In this document: piece after piece, positions 53,964 to 62,610 of the stretch
Numbering within the stretch: the first letter of the stretch is position 1
How the letters are laid out: the number at the start of each line of letters is the position of its first letter
From: CATQHW01 sp965215345
Lineage (GTDB): Bacteria > Spirochaetota > Spirochaetia > SZUA-6 > Bin103
Assembly (NCBI GenBank): GCA_965215345.1
Contig: CBDCDL010000002.1
Location: 2,666,001 to 2,730,000 of the forward strand
Reading direction: 5' to 3'
Length of the DNA: 64,000 nucleotides
The notes under the pieces: model-generated
What the model was told of the DNA's origin: nothing
The model's input: only the letters and a program-made list of their open reading frames with translations
Databases searched by the model: none
Program-made: the position numbers and the translations under genes

Positions 53964-55644
53964 CACCTCCACATTCACCGTGGCCGATCTGACCCGGTCG
54001 GCCATCCCCGGCGGTGCGGCACGCCGCTCCACCGGCAAGACGTGGCGGCAGGTGGTCGCCGAGGTCGCCGCGTTGACGCTGTCCGCGGCGCTGTTCGCGT
54101 TGTCATTCCCCAATCCGCTCTCCATGTGGGGGTGGTATCCGCTCGCCTTCGTGGCGCTGGCGCCGCTGTTCTGGGTGATCGGCAGGACGCCCTGGAGCCG
54201 TGTCGTCCTGTACGGCGTGTTGTACGGCTTCGGCAGCTACGCCCTGTTCAACTACTGGCTGGCGAAGTTTCACGCCTTGGGCCTCCTGTTCGTGCCGGCT
54301 GTCCACGCGATCTACCTGCTGGCGTTGTTTCCGGCGCTGAAGCTGGTCACCGACCGATTCCCGCGGCATGCGCCGCTCTGGCAGGCGGTGGTCTGGGTGG
54401 CCTACGAGTTTCTGAAGACGCAGGGGTTTCTGGGCTACTCGTACGGAGTCATCGGCTACACGCAGTATCTGCTCGCGCCCCTGGTACGCTCCGCGGCGCT
54501 GGCGGGCGTATGGGGCGTTTCGCTCCTGGTGGTGCTGGCCAACAGCTACATCGCCCACATGGCGGCGGCGCTCGGTCCCCTGCGCGGTGACCGGTGGCGG
54601 CGGGCCGTCCGGTTGCTGCGCGCGCGCCCGCTGGTTCCCGCACTCTGGACGGTGCTGTTCGCGGGGTCCGTGGGCTACGGCGCGGCGCTGCCTGCTGACT
54701 ACGCAGACGCGCCGCAGTGGCGGGTCGCGCTGGTCCAGCAGAACATCGATCCGTGGGTGGGCGGATACCGTGCCTACGAACGTTCCCTGCACGTCCTGCT
54801 GCGGCAGAGCCGGCGCGCGCTGGCCGAGGAACCCGACGCCGTGATCTGGTCCGAGACGTCGTTCGTGCCCGGTATCGATTGGCACACCCGCTACCGCGCG
54901 CGCGACCAGGAGTCGATCAGGAAGTACGAGCTGGTCCGCCAACTCCGGGCGTTCCTGGACGAGCAGACCGTGCCGTTCGTGGTCGGCAACGGCGACGGAC
55001 AGCGGGAGCGGACCGCCGCGGGTGACGAGCGGGTGAACTACAACTCGGCGCTGCTGTACGAGGGGGGCCGGATCGTCCAGGCCTACCGCAAGCTGCACCT
55101 GGTGCCGTTCACCGAGCGCTACCCGGACTGGGGACCCCGGTTCCTTCGTGACCTGCTGGAGGACTTCGACACTCACTTCTGGGAACAGGGCGAGGAGTGG
55201 ACGGTGTTCGACGCCGGCGGGGTGCGCTTTTCGACGCCGATCTGCTTCGAGGACACGTTCGGCTATCTGAACCGAGAGTTCGTCAACCGCGGCGCGCAGG
55301 TGATCGTCAACATGACCAACGACTACTGGTCGAAGTCCGTGCCCGCAGAGATGCAGCACTTCGCGATGGCGGTGTTTCGCGCGACCGAGAACCGCAGGAG
55401 CGTCGTGCGCGCGGCAAACAGCGGCATCACGGCCATCGTCGAGCCCTCGGGGCGGATCACCGCAACGCTGGAGCCGTTCGTCGAGGCCACCCTGATCGGC
55501 GAGGTACCGGTCTTCGATGCTGCGACCACGCCGTATTCCCGCGCCGGTGACTGGCTGGGCGTTGCGCTGACCGCAGCGGCACTCCTGCTGATCGGGGGCG
55601 CCCTGGGCGGAGCCGTTCTACGCCGGTGGCGCGATGCACGTTGA
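53941..55644 (+). CDS. lnt: Apolipoprotein N-acyltransferase (first copy)
   Basis: Lnt adds the third acyl chain to lipoproteins in the inner membrane. The 567-residue protein has a membrane domain of about six helices, a nitrilase-like periplasmic domain and a last membrane helix. The catalytic triad is present: Glu about 305 in IWSETSF, Lys about 384 in YRKLHLVPF, Cys about 435 in PICFED. GTG 53941 overlaps the HU gene by 23 bp. A second complete lnt lies at 59193-60836 on the other strand; this copy keeps the S20-HU neighbourhood and is likely the ancestral one. Confidence 0.95.
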   Translation: MPGPAKCDTSTFTVADLTRSAIPGGAARRSTGKTWRQVVAEVAALTLSAALFALSFPNPLSMWGWYPLAFVALAPLFWVIGRTPWSRVVLYGVLYGFGSYALFNYWLAKFHALGLLFVPAVHAIYLLALFPALKLVTDRFPRHAPLWQAVVWVAYEFLKTQGFLGYSYGVIGYTQYLLAPLVRSAALAGVWGVSLLVVLANSYIAHMAAALGPLRGDRWRRAVRLLRARPLVPALWTVLFAGSVGYGAALPADYADAPQWRVALVQQNIDPWVGGYRAYERSLHVLLRQSRRALAEEPDAVIWSETSFVPGIDWHTRYRARDQESIRKYELVRQLRAFLDEQTVPFVVGNGDGQRERTAAGDERVNYNSALLYEGGRIVQAYRKLHLVPFTERYPDWGPRFLRDLLEDFDTHFWEQGEEWTVFDAGGVRFSTPICFEDTFGYLNREFVNRGAQVIVNMTNDYWSKSVPAEMQHFAMAVFRATENRRSVVRAANSGITAIVEPSGRITATLEPFVEATLIGEVPVFDAATTPYSRAGDWLGVALTAAALLLIGGALGGAVLRRWRDAR

Positions 55645-55659
55645 CAGGGGCATGCCGGA

Positions 55660-55678
55660 CGGGATGATGATCATCCCG
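55660..55678 (+). promoter_or_regulatory. Perfect hairpin overlapping the response-regulator start
   Basis: CGGGATGA-TGA-TCATCCCG ends on the G of the GTG start (55678). It overlaps a possible -10 (GATGAT, 55663-55668) of a promoter with TTGACA at 55641-55646. It may be an operator or an RNA hairpin hiding the start codon. Confidence 0.45.
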
Positions 55679-56388
55679 TGACCGGTGACAAGATCCTTAT
55701 CGTCGACGACGAAGCCACGAACGTCGAAATCTTCGACCTGATGCTGTCGAAGCTCGGCTTCTCCACGGATACCGCCTCGGACGGGGTGGAGGCGCTGGAA
55801 AAGCTGCCGAGCTTCCGTCCGGCGCTGATCCTGTTGGACAACATGATGCCGCGGATGACCGGTTGGGAGGTGACGCGGAGGATCAAGCACGGTGACGATC
55901 TGGCCGAGTACCGCGACGTGTCGATCATCATGTTCTCGGCGGCCGACGACGTCCAGGACAAGGTGCAGGGACTGGAACTGGGGGTGGACGACTACATCAC
56001 CAAGCCGTTCAACTTCACCGAGGTGCTGGCTCGCATGCGCGCCGTACTGCATCGCCGCCATCTGCAGGAGCAGGTGACACGGCGCGAGCATCGGATCGGC
56101 GTGATCGAGTCGCTGAACGAGTCGCTGATATTCTTCTCCCAACATGTGCGGAGGCCCCTCGAGCAGCAGTTGCGGCTCGTCGACGCTCCGGGAGCCGCGT
56201 CCGCCGAGACACTCGCCGACAGAATCAGGGATGACGCGCGCGCGATCCTCACCAAGCTCGATGCTCTGGAACAGGAAGTCGGGGACCTGCAGCGTCAGGG
56301 CGACGAGCTCAAGGCGGGAGATCTCTCCCTCGACGAGCTCCATCGCCGGCTCGCCGGCATCGCCTCGGCGGGCGTCACCGGCTCCTGA
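55678..56388 (+). CDS. Response regulator receiver protein with a HisKA-like helical C-terminus
   Basis: Residues 1-120 form a receiver domain: acidic pocket VDDE, phospho-acceptor Asp54 in LILLDNMMP, Thr/Ser switch near IIMFSA, Lys109 in YITKPF. The remaining 115 residues are helical with coiled-coil character and contain SLIFFSQHVRRPLEQQL, similar to the H-box of histidine-kinase dimerisation domains (S-H-E-x-R-x-PL), with His156. No DNA-binding or ATPase domain follows. The gene is located between lnt and a bactofilin gene (2 bp gap), so a role in envelope or cell-shape signalling is possible. Partner kinase not visible. Confidence 0.88.
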   Translation: MTGDKILIVDDEATNVEIFDLMLSKLGFSTDTASDGVEALEKLPSFRPALILLDNMMPRMTGWEVTRRIKHGDDLAEYRDVSIIMFSAADDVQDKVQGLELGVDDYITKPFNFTEVLARMRAVLHRRHLQEQVTRREHRIGVIESLNESLIFFSQHVRRPLEQQLRLVDAPGAASAETLADRIRDDARAILTKLDALEQEVGDLQRQGDELKAGDLSLDELHRRLAGIASAGVTGS

Positions 56389-56390
56389 CC

Positions 56391-56786
56391 GTGCTCGGAC
56401 GCAAGAGGCCGGAGCGGCCCAACTCCGATGCGCCGCCCACGATCTTGTCGGCCGAGACCCACATGAAAGGACTGCTCCGGTTCGACAGCGTCCTGCAGAT
56501 CAACGGCACGTTCGACGGAGAGATCCACTCCGCCGGGCGGCTTCTGGTCGGCGAGGACGGGCAGGTGTGCGCCAAGATCGAGGTGGGGTCGGCGGTGATC
56601 GGCGGCACCGTGCGCGGCGACATCAAGGCAACCGACAGTGTCGAGATGCTGGCGACTGCCCGAGTGTTCGGCGATGTCGGCACGGCACGGCTGATCGTCG
56701 CAGACGGCGCCGTCTTCGAAGGCGAGCTGGAGATGAGCAGCACGTCCGACACGCGCGACGCGCCCGCGGCCACGCCGGAGGGCTAA
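56391..56786 (+). CDS. Bactofilin (polymer-forming cytoskeletal protein)
   Basis: The 131-residue protein is a DUF583/bactofilin beta-helix protein: TILSAETHMKGLLRFDSVLQINGTFDGEIHSAGRLLVGEDGQVCAKIEVGSAVIGGTVRGDI and further hexapeptide-like turns, with short disordered ends. Bactofilins form filaments that position peptidoglycan enzymes and influence cell shape; in spirochaetes they affect helical form. It starts 2 bp after the response regulator, so the two are likely co-expressed. Confidence 0.94.
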   Translation: MLGRKRPERPNSDAPPTILSAETHMKGLLRFDSVLQINGTFDGEIHSAGRLLVGEDGQVCAKIEVGSAVIGGTVRGDIKATDSVEMLATARVFGDVGTARLIVADGAVFEGELEMSSTSDTRDAPAATPEG

Positions 56787-56796
56787 GGACGCGGGC

Positions 56797-56824
56797 CCGC
56801 CGAGCGATCCTGTTGCCTCGGCGG
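56797..56824 (+). terminator. Hairpin after the bactofilin gene
   Basis: CCGCCGAG and CTCGGCGG form an 8-bp stem with a 12-nt loop, starting 10 bp after the stop codon. No T run follows. Confidence 0.4.
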
Positions 56825-56826
56825 CC

Positions 56827-56856
56827 TTGACACTGCATTCTTCGCGCGAGTAGAGT
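56827..56856 (+). promoter_or_regulatory. rho promoter with long leader
   Basis: TTGACA (56827-56832), 18-bp spacer, TAGAGT (56851-56856). The expected leader of about 105 nt before rho leaves room for the autogenous attenuation known for rho genes; no conserved leader structure is recognised. Confidence 0.5.
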
Positions 56857-56969
56857 TCCGCAAGCACTCACTCCTTTCCCAGCGCCAGGCACGGGGCTGC
56901 GAGAACGCCATTCAGCAGGTACCGGACGGAACGGCCGCGCCGATTCCGCAGGGAGTCCCGGGGAGCAAC

Positions 56970-58454
56970 ATGCCGGAAAAAAGCACAAGCAGACGGTCAC
57001 GATCGCGGAAGAAGCTCAGGGTCGAAGTCAAGGACGGCTTCGACGGGGTCGACGGCACCCTTGCCCATCAGGCCGCCGTCGCACAGGCCGAGCAGGCGGC
57101 CGAGAAGCATGCGCAGACGTCCGGCAGCGATGGCATGGACGGACTGCGGGCGCCGGTCGACGACGGAACCCCGCGCGAGAAGCTCCTGATCAGCGATCTC
57201 GCCGTCAAGGACCTTCCGGAGTTGCGCAGCCAGGCGGCTGCCATGGGGCTGAGCCCCGAAAGCCTCGTCGGGATGAAGAAGACGGACCTCATCTTCGGCA
57301 TCCTCAAGGAACACACGCATGCCAAGGGTGGCGTGATCTACGCCCACGGCGTGTTGGAGATCCTCCCGGATGGATACGGCTTTCTGCGATCGCCCAACTA
57401 CAGCTATCTCCCCGGGCCCGAGGACATATACGTGTCGCCGTCGCAGATCCGACGGTTCAACCTCAAGACCGGAGACACGGTCCATGGCCAGATCCGCCCC
57501 CCCAAGGACGGCGAGCGGTTTTTCGCGATGTTGCTCGTGGAGACGGTCAACGACAGCCCTCCGGTCGTCGCCCAGAACCGGGTGCCGTTCGACCACCTCA
57601 CGCCGCTGTATCCCGACGAACGCCTGAACCTGGAGACCGCCGACGGCAACCTGGAAACGCGGATGATGAACCTGTTCTGCCCCCTCGGCAAGGGGCAGCG
57701 CGGGCTGATCGTATCGCCGCCGCGCGCCGGCAAGACCATGCTGTTGCAGCGGGTCGCGAATGCCATTACGGAGAATCACCCCGAGGTCTTTCTGATCGTG
57801 CTGCTGATAGATGAGCGCCCCGAAGAGGTCACCGACATGCAGCGCAACGTCAGGGGAGAGGTGGTTTCCTCCACGTTCGACGAACAGGCCACGCGGCACG
57901 TGCAGGTGGCCGAGATGGTGATCGAGAAGGCGCGTCGCCTGGTCGAGCACAAGCGGGACGTGGTGATCCTGCTGGACTCGATTACCCGCCTGGCCCGCGC
58001 CTACAACCAGACCGTGCCGACGTCGGGCAAGATCCTGTCCGGCGGCGTCGACTCCAACGCGCTGCACAAGCCGAAGCGATTCTTCGGTGCGGCGCGCAAC
58101 GTCGAGCACGGCGGCAGCCTGACGATCGTCGCGACCGGCCTGATCGAGACGGGAAGCCGCATGGACGAAGTCATCTTCGAGGAGTTCAAGGGCACCGGCA
58201 ACATGGAGGTGCGACTGGACCGCAAGATCGCCGACCGCAGGATCTACCCGGCGATCAACATCAAGCAGACCGCCACCCGCAAGGAAGAGCTGCTGCTGAG
58301 CGATCAGGAGCTGGCCAAGCTGTGGATCCTGCGCAAGGTGCTCGGCCCCATGGACGAGCTGCAGATCGCCGAGTTGCTGATCGAAAAGATGCGCAAGACC
58401 AGGACCAACGATGCCTTCCTGCGCTCCATGAACACCTCGGCCGTCGGCGACTGA
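56970..58454 (+). CDS. rho: Transcription termination factor Rho
   Basis: Rho is the hexameric RNA helicase that ends transcription. The protein (494 residues) has a basic and acidic N-terminal extension, the Rho N domain (SDLAVKDLPELRSQAAAMGL), the cold-shock-like RNA-binding fold (GVLEILPDGYGFLRSPNYSYLPGPEDIYVS), Walker A in SPPRAGKT, LIDERPEEVTDM, Walker B VILLDSITRLARAYN, the Q/R loops and the C-terminal FNDAFL-like end TNDAFLRSM. With few strong T-tracts after hairpins in this window, Rho may do much of the terminating. Confidence 0.98.
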   Translation: MPEKSTSRRSRSRKKLRVEVKDGFDGVDGTLAHQAAVAQAEQAAEKHAQTSGSDGMDGLRAPVDDGTPREKLLISDLAVKDLPELRSQAAAMGLSPESLVGMKKTDLIFGILKEHTHAKGGVIYAHGVLEILPDGYGFLRSPNYSYLPGPEDIYVSPSQIRRFNLKTGDTVHGQIRPPKDGERFFAMLLVETVNDSPPVVAQNRVPFDHLTPLYPDERLNLETADGNLETRMMNLFCPLGKGQRGLIVSPPRAGKTMLLQRVANAITENHPEVFLIVLLIDERPEEVTDMQRNVRGEVVSSTFDEQATRHVQVAEMVIEKARRLVEHKRDVVILLDSITRLARAYNQTVPTSGKILSGGVDSNALHKPKRFFGAARNVEHGGSLTIVATGLIETGSRMDEVIFEEFKGTGNMEVRLDRKIADRRIYPAINIKQTATRKEELLLSDQELAKLWILRKVLGPMDELQIAELLIEKMRKTRTNDAFLRSMNTSAVGD

Positions 58455-58480
58455 CCGTTCGCGGCCCTGTCGCTCGCGGG

Positions 58481-59290
58481 TTGGCCGACGAACCACGCCG
58501 CGCGGCTCCGGCGTTCGCGCTGGACCGCGTCACGCTGCGCATGGACCGGACCCGGATCCTGAAGGCCATGAGCTGGTCTGCGGAGACGGGACAGCGCTGG
58601 GCGGTGCTGGGTCCCAACGGCTGCGGCAAGAGCACCTTGCTGCGGTTGCTGGCCGGGCGCGCGCATCCCTCCTCCGGTACCGTCGACCTGCTTGGCCATC
58701 GGGTCGGCCGGGTCGACCTGGGCCTGCTGCGGCGTGCCATCGCCTGGGTGCACGCAGACCTGCTGCAGTGGATCCCTCGCTTCCAGACGGTGCTGGAGAC
58801 CGTGGTCGCCGGCATGCGCGGGACCTTCGTGGTCCACGACCGCATCGCACCGCCGGAGTCGGACGGCGCCATGCAGGAGCTGCGTGCGGTGGGCATGGCG
58901 TCGCTGCGCGAACGACGGTTCGTGACGCTGTCCACCGGCGAGCGGCAGCGCACGCTCATCGCACGCGCATTCGCGGCGCGCCCGGCGCTGGTGCTGCTGG
59001 ACGAGCCGTGCGCGGGCCTGGACCCGCGGGCACGTGAAGAGTTCCTGACCGCGCTGCGCACGGCCGTCGACCGATCGTCCGCCACGGTCGTTTACGTCAC
59101 TCACAGCATCGAGGAGCTGGACGGCTCCTACGACGGGGTCCTGCTGATGAAGGACGGCGCCGTCGCGGGCGCCGGCCCGCCTGCGACCGAGCTTACCGAC
59201 GCCACCCTGTCGCGAGTGTTCGGCGTGCCCTGCGTGGTGATCGCCGACGGCGGCCGGTACTGGCTGCATGTCGGCCAAGCAACAGGATGA
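58481..59290 (+). CDS. ABC transporter ATP-binding protein, solitary
   Basis: The 269-residue ATPase has Walker A GPNGCGKST, an unusual Q-loop region (IAWVHADLLQWIP), signature LSTGERQRTLIARAF, Walker B ALVLLDEPCAGLD and H-loop VTHSIEEL. This sequence style resembles YlmA/ModF-like ATPases. No membrane or binding-protein gene is adjacent, so the partner is unknown. TTG 58481 is the best start; an in-frame CTG overlaps the rho stop. Its 3' end overlaps the convergent second lnt gene by 98 bp. Confidence 0.88.
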   Translation: MADEPRRAAPAFALDRVTLRMDRTRILKAMSWSAETGQRWAVLGPNGCGKSTLLRLLAGRAHPSSGTVDLLGHRVGRVDLGLLRRAIAWVHADLLQWIPRFQTVLETVVAGMRGTFVVHDRIAPPESDGAMQELRAVGMASLRERRFVTLSTGERQRTLIARAFAARPALVLLDEPCAGLDPRAREEFLTALRTAVDRSSATVVYVTHSIEELDGSYDGVLLMKDGAVAGAGPPATELTDATLSRVFGVPCVVIADGGRYWLHVGQATG

Positions 59291-60836
59291 GGGCGAGGAT
59301 CAGGCCGACCGGCAGGTAGTCGCCGAAGGCCGTATACGGCGTCGTGGCCGGCGTGGCCGGCAGGTGCAGCGTGACCAGGGCGGCGTCAGCAATGAACGGC
59401 GCCAGCACCGATCCCGGGATCGTTCGGCCGTACACGTCGAGCGCTGCGGTGATGCCGCCGTTGGTCGCGCGCAGCAGCGGCCGAGCGTTCTCCACCGACC
59501 GGAAGCGCGCCGCCACCAGGTGCTGGGTCTCCGACGACACGGTGCGCGACCACGAGTCGTTGGTGAGGTTGACCAGCATCTCCGCGCCGGCGCGCACGAA
59601 GCGCCGGTTCAAGGCGGGAAAGGCGTCCTCGAAGCAGATCGGCGTGGACAGGCGCACGCTGCGGCCATCGGGCGTGGCGACGGTGAACACCGTCGAATGG
59701 TCGCCGGCAACCCAGCCGGCGCCGATGCCCACCATCGAACGATAGAACCGGCGTATGAACCCGATCTCCCAGAATGGTACCGCTTCCGCGAACGGCACGA
59801 GCTGCTGCTTGCGGTAGTAGTCGAACCGGCCCGCTCCCGGACCGATCAGGAAGGAGGCGTTGCTGTACTCGAAGGCGGCAGGGTCGATGACGTAGGGCGC
59901 GCCGGTGATCAGGTGGGTGTCGAGGGAGCGCAGGAACGGTCCCAGCGGATCGCCGTTCGGGAAGCGCTCGAAGTCGACCCGGCGGCTGAAGAGTTCGGCG
60001 TGTTCGCCGACCGGCTGGTCAGGCAGGGCGGTCTCGCTCCAGACGATCAGGTCGAGCCCGCTCCCGTCGAGCACCCGCCGCGTGAGCCGCATCAGGGTGC
60101 GGAGGCTGTCGGCGTGCTCTTCGACGCCACCGTCCCACGGATCGACGTTGTGCTGGATCAGCGCCACCTCGATCGGCGTGCCTGCTCCGGCCCCCGACTC
60201 CCGGCTCGCATCGGCGCCGAGGCGGACGAAGCCGTACCCCAGCGCGCCGATCGCCAGCACCGCGACCATGAGATAGGTCCGTACCGGTTGATGCCGCCAC
60301 GGGCGCTGCACGCCCTCGGCGACCGCGGCGTTGACCAGCGCCATCAGCAGCGACAGCCCCCACACGCCGGTCAGCGCCGTGAACTGGATCAGCGGGGTGA
60401 CCGTGTTCACCGGATAGGCGGCGAGCCCCCAGGGAAAGCCCAGGAACCCGGACGACTTCAGGAACTCGTAGACCGTCCAGGCGGCGGCGACGGCGTACGG
60501 GCGCAGGCGGCCGGCGGCGAGGGCCACGCCGCGCAGCACCGGCCCGAGCATCGCCCCGAACAGCGCGTACCCCAGCACCGGGCCGCCCAACGTCCACAGC
60601 GCGAACTCCCGGAAGTACAGCAGCCAGTAGTACGACAGCGGCGTGGCGACCACCATGAACAGGGCGGCGGCGAGCGCTGCCTGAGCATAGGAGCGGCTGC
60701 GGTAGATCGACAGGAACAGCGGCGCGAAGGCGACCGGGCCGAGCAGGGGATTGCCAAGCGGCGCCAGCTCGTTCGGGAGGGCCAGGGGCACGGCGACCGC
60801 CGACACGGCCGCCGGCACGTAGCGATGGAGCCACAC
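59193..60836 (-). CDS. lnt: Apolipoprotein N-acyltransferase (second copy)
   Basis: A full-length second Lnt (547 residues) only distantly like the first. The triad is intact: Glu in IVWSETALP, Lys in YRKQQLVPF, Cys in PICFEDAF. The same layout is seen, with about six N-terminal helices, a nitrilase-like domain and a last helix (LPVGLILALILLLG), then a basic tail (RRRRSPRRARR) encoded in the 98 bp shared with the ABC ATPase gene. Two active copies may differ in acyl donor or substrate class, or one may have another acylation role. Confidence 0.92.
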   Translation of the reverse strand: MWLHRYVPAAVSAVAVPLALPNELAPLGNPLLGPVAFAPLFLSIYRSRSYAQAALAAALFMVVATPLSYYWLLYFREFALWTLGGPVLGYALFGAMLGPVLRGVALAAGRLRPYAVAAAWTVYEFLKSSGFLGFPWGLAAYPVNTVTPLIQFTALTGVWGLSLLMALVNAAVAEGVQRPWRHQPVRTYLMVAVLAIGALGYGFVRLGADASRESGAGAGTPIEVALIQHNVDPWDGGVEEHADSLRTLMRLTRRVLDGSGLDLIVWSETALPDQPVGEHAELFSRRVDFERFPNGDPLGPFLRSLDTHLITGAPYVIDPAAFEYSNASFLIGPGAGRFDYYRKQQLVPFAEAVPFWEIGFIRRFYRSMVGIGAGWVAGDHSTVFTVATPDGRSVRLSTPICFEDAFPALNRRFVRAGAEMLVNLTNDSWSRTVSSETQHLVAARFRSVENARPLLRATNGGITAALDVYGRTIPGSVLAPFIADAALVTLHLPATPATTPYTAFGDYLPVGLILALILLLGRHAASTGRRRRSPRRARRTLATGWRR

Positions 60837-60887
60837 GCGCGCCCCGGTAGCTGGCCGCCGCGACTCTTTTGCGCTAAGCTGCCCACC

Positions 60888-61247
60888 GTGTTCGCCGACC
60901 TGCAGCGCAAATGGGACGATCTGTGTACGCAGTGCGGACAGTGCTGCTATCGGCGCGACCGAGTGCAGGGCGAACTGGTCATCGACCGCGATTCACCGTG
61001 TCGCTTTCTGGATGTGTCGACCCAACTCTGCACGGTGTACGAGTCACGGCTGTCGACCTGTGCGAACTGCAAGCGACTGACGATCTTCCACGCGCTGTTC
61101 TCGCGCTATCTGCCCGACGACTGCGGGTACGTGGAAGCGTTCAGGATATGGCGTACACCACCCACCGACTGTCAGCGTCCCGGAGCTCCAGGCTCTGCCC
61201 TGAACGGAACGACGGAAACGCCTCCTGATAGTGCGCCTCGAAGCTGA
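60888..61247 (+). CDS. YkgJ-type cysteine cluster protein
   Basis: This is a small protein (119 residues from GTG 60888) with the CxxCGxCC start typical of the family (LCTQCGQCCYRR), then PCRFLD, LCTVYESRLSTCANCKRL and DDCGYVEAF. The conserved cysteines probably bind zinc or an iron-sulfur cluster; function unknown. TAAGCT (60875-60880) could be a -10 that starts transcription one base before the GTG. The last 35 residues overlap a convergent gene by 107 bp and look unstructured. Confidence 0.85.
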   Translation: MFADLQRKWDDLCTQCGQCCYRRDRVQGELVIDRDSPCRFLDVSTQLCTVYESRLSTCANCKRLTIFHALFSRYLPDDCGYVEAFRIWRTPPTDCQRPGAPGSALNGTTETPPDSAPRS

Positions 61248-62325
61248 CCTCGATCCGGTACCGCGCACTGCCGCCGTCTGCACTGCCGCCGTCTGCGTCC
61301 AGGGCCTCGACCATGCCCACCTCGATCACCTCGTCGGCGGTCAGGCCGCGGTAGGGAGAGTTGCCGAAGTAGTCGTCCAGCATCGTTCGCAGTGACTCTC
61401 GCGTCACTGCAGAGCCGTCCGGAAGGCGAATCTCGTGGTCGACGGCTGCCAGGACACCGGCGGTGTCCTTCTCCAGGAATCGGTCGACCCCGTCGAGCAC
61501 CGCCGTGACGACCGATGTCCGGTCGGCCAGCGTCTTGTTGCGGGCGGCTGAAGCACGCATGCGTCCTTCGGCTTCCGCGGCCGACTCCATGGGAGCGGGT
61601 GACCAGTTGGCGGGGACCCGTTGCTCGTCGGAAAACAGGATCGCCGAGACCAGCCACGTGTCTCCGACGGGGCGCAGCACGAACCGCTGCTGCGTGCCCC
61701 AGAACGGTACGTCGGCCGACAGATCCATGCGAGCGTCCAGGCTGACCTCGAAGGCGTCCGCCAGGGCCCCGGTTCCGATCCCGTAGCGGTGAGCCATCAC
61801 GTTGTCGACATCGTAAATCTGCCCGAGCGCGATTCCCGTCAGCGATCGCTCCGCGAACAGTGCGTCCAGTGCGCTGTGCGCCTGGGAGCGGGTCACGTCC
61901 ATTCCCGCCACGTACACCGAGCCGTCCAGCATGGACACGATCGCGTCGGAGTCGTGGGCCAGGAAGGCGCTTGCCAGACGCAGCAACTGCGACACCACCA
62001 AGCTCGATGTCCAGCCGGTCGTGTCCACGGGATCGGCCGACGGCCGGTCAGGCAGGTCGATCTTCTCGCGTTGCTGCTCCCCGATGGCATCGGGGTCCAG
62101 AGCGGGATTCAGTTCGAAGGCGAGCCGGCGCATTCCAGCGGCCAGATCGAGCTTGCCGACTTCCTCGTATTGAATACCTGCCAAGTAGTACGACTCCGCC
62201 ATCTCGGCCTTTTTCTCCGGGGAAAGAGCCGCCAGATCGGCCGGCAGGGCGAGGGCCGGCGTACTCAGCGCCAGCAGACAAGTGACGAGTCCTGTTGCGG
62301 TCACGAACCGGCGAACGGTAGCCAT
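61141..62325 (-). CDS. Secreted protein with two NTF2-like domains, function unknown
   Basis: From ATG 62325 the protein has 394 residues: a signal peptide (FVTATGLVTCLLALSTPALA), a TPR-like helical segment (AEMAESYYLAGIQYEEVGKLDLAAGMRRLAFELNP split by normal turns), and two repeats of an NTF2/SnoaL-like pattern. Each repeat has a helix with an acidic residue (SAFLAHDSDAIVSML, DRFLEKDTAGVLAAV) and beta strands ending in the sheet (RFVLRPVGDTWLVSAILF, YRIEVSFEAHY). Acts in the periplasm; function unknown. A small repeat ADGGSADGGSA precedes the last strands. Confidence 0.75.
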   Translation of the reverse strand: MATVRRFVTATGLVTCLLALSTPALALPADLAALSPEKKAEMAESYYLAGIQYEEVGKLDLAAGMRRLAFELNPALDPDAIGEQQREKIDLPDRPSADPVDTTGWTSSLVVSQLLRLASAFLAHDSDAIVSMLDGSVYVAGMDVTRSQAHSALDALFAERSLTGIALGQIYDVDNVMAHRYGIGTGALADAFEVSLDARMDLSADVPFWGTQQRFVLRPVGDTWLVSAILFSDEQRVPANWSPAPMESAAEAEGRMRASAARNKTLADRTSVVTAVLDGVDRFLEKDTAGVLAAVDHEIRLPDGSAVTRESLRTMLDDYFGNSPYRGLTADEVIEVGMVEALDADGGSADGGSARYRIEVSFEAHYQEAFPSFRSGQSLELRDADSRWVVYAIS

Positions 62326-62335
62326 GGCGGACAAT

Positions 62336-62364
62336 ACTATACCATCAGCGGCGGCGTGTGGCGA
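62336..62364 (-). promoter_or_regulatory. Promoter of the NTF2-like protein gene
   Basis: Minus strand: TCGCCA (62364-62359), 17-bp spacer, TATAGT (62341-62336, 5 of 6). The start at about 62329 leaves a 4-nt leader before ATG 62325. Confidence 0.5.
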
Positions 62365-62415
62365 GACGCCGCAAAGCGCCGGTCGGACGGCGATCGTGGG
62401 CCGCGCGCGGAGCTT

Positions 62416-62500
62416 TGCCGGAGACCGGATTCGAACCGGTACGGTCCATGCGGACCAGGGGATTTTAAGTCCCCGGTGTCTGCCGTTTCACCACTCCGGC
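62416..62500 (-). tRNA. tRNA-Leu (anticodon TAA)
   Basis: On the minus strand GCCGGAG and CTCCGGC form the acceptor stem, with anticodon stem GGGGA/TCCCC around CTTAAAA (anticodon TAA), a long variable arm and a T arm ACCGG-TTCGAAT-CCGGT. The discriminator base is A; CCA is not encoded. Length 85 nt fits a class II tRNA. Confidence 0.95.
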
Positions 62501-62574
62501 GCCGATCCGGAGCCTAACGACGGCTCCGTCGCCGGGTCAAACCTCGGCGCGGCACCGCCCGCCCGCGCACGCAT

Positions 62575-62604
62575 TTGACCGTTACGCCTGGAGCGTACTA
62601 CCGT
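62575..62604 (+). promoter_or_regulatory. rplU promoter, predicted leaderless
   Basis: TTGACC (62575-62580), 18-bp spacer, TACCGT (62599-62604); the seventh base after the -10 is the G of GTG 62611. Confidence 0.5.
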
Positions 62605-62610
62605 TGGGAC

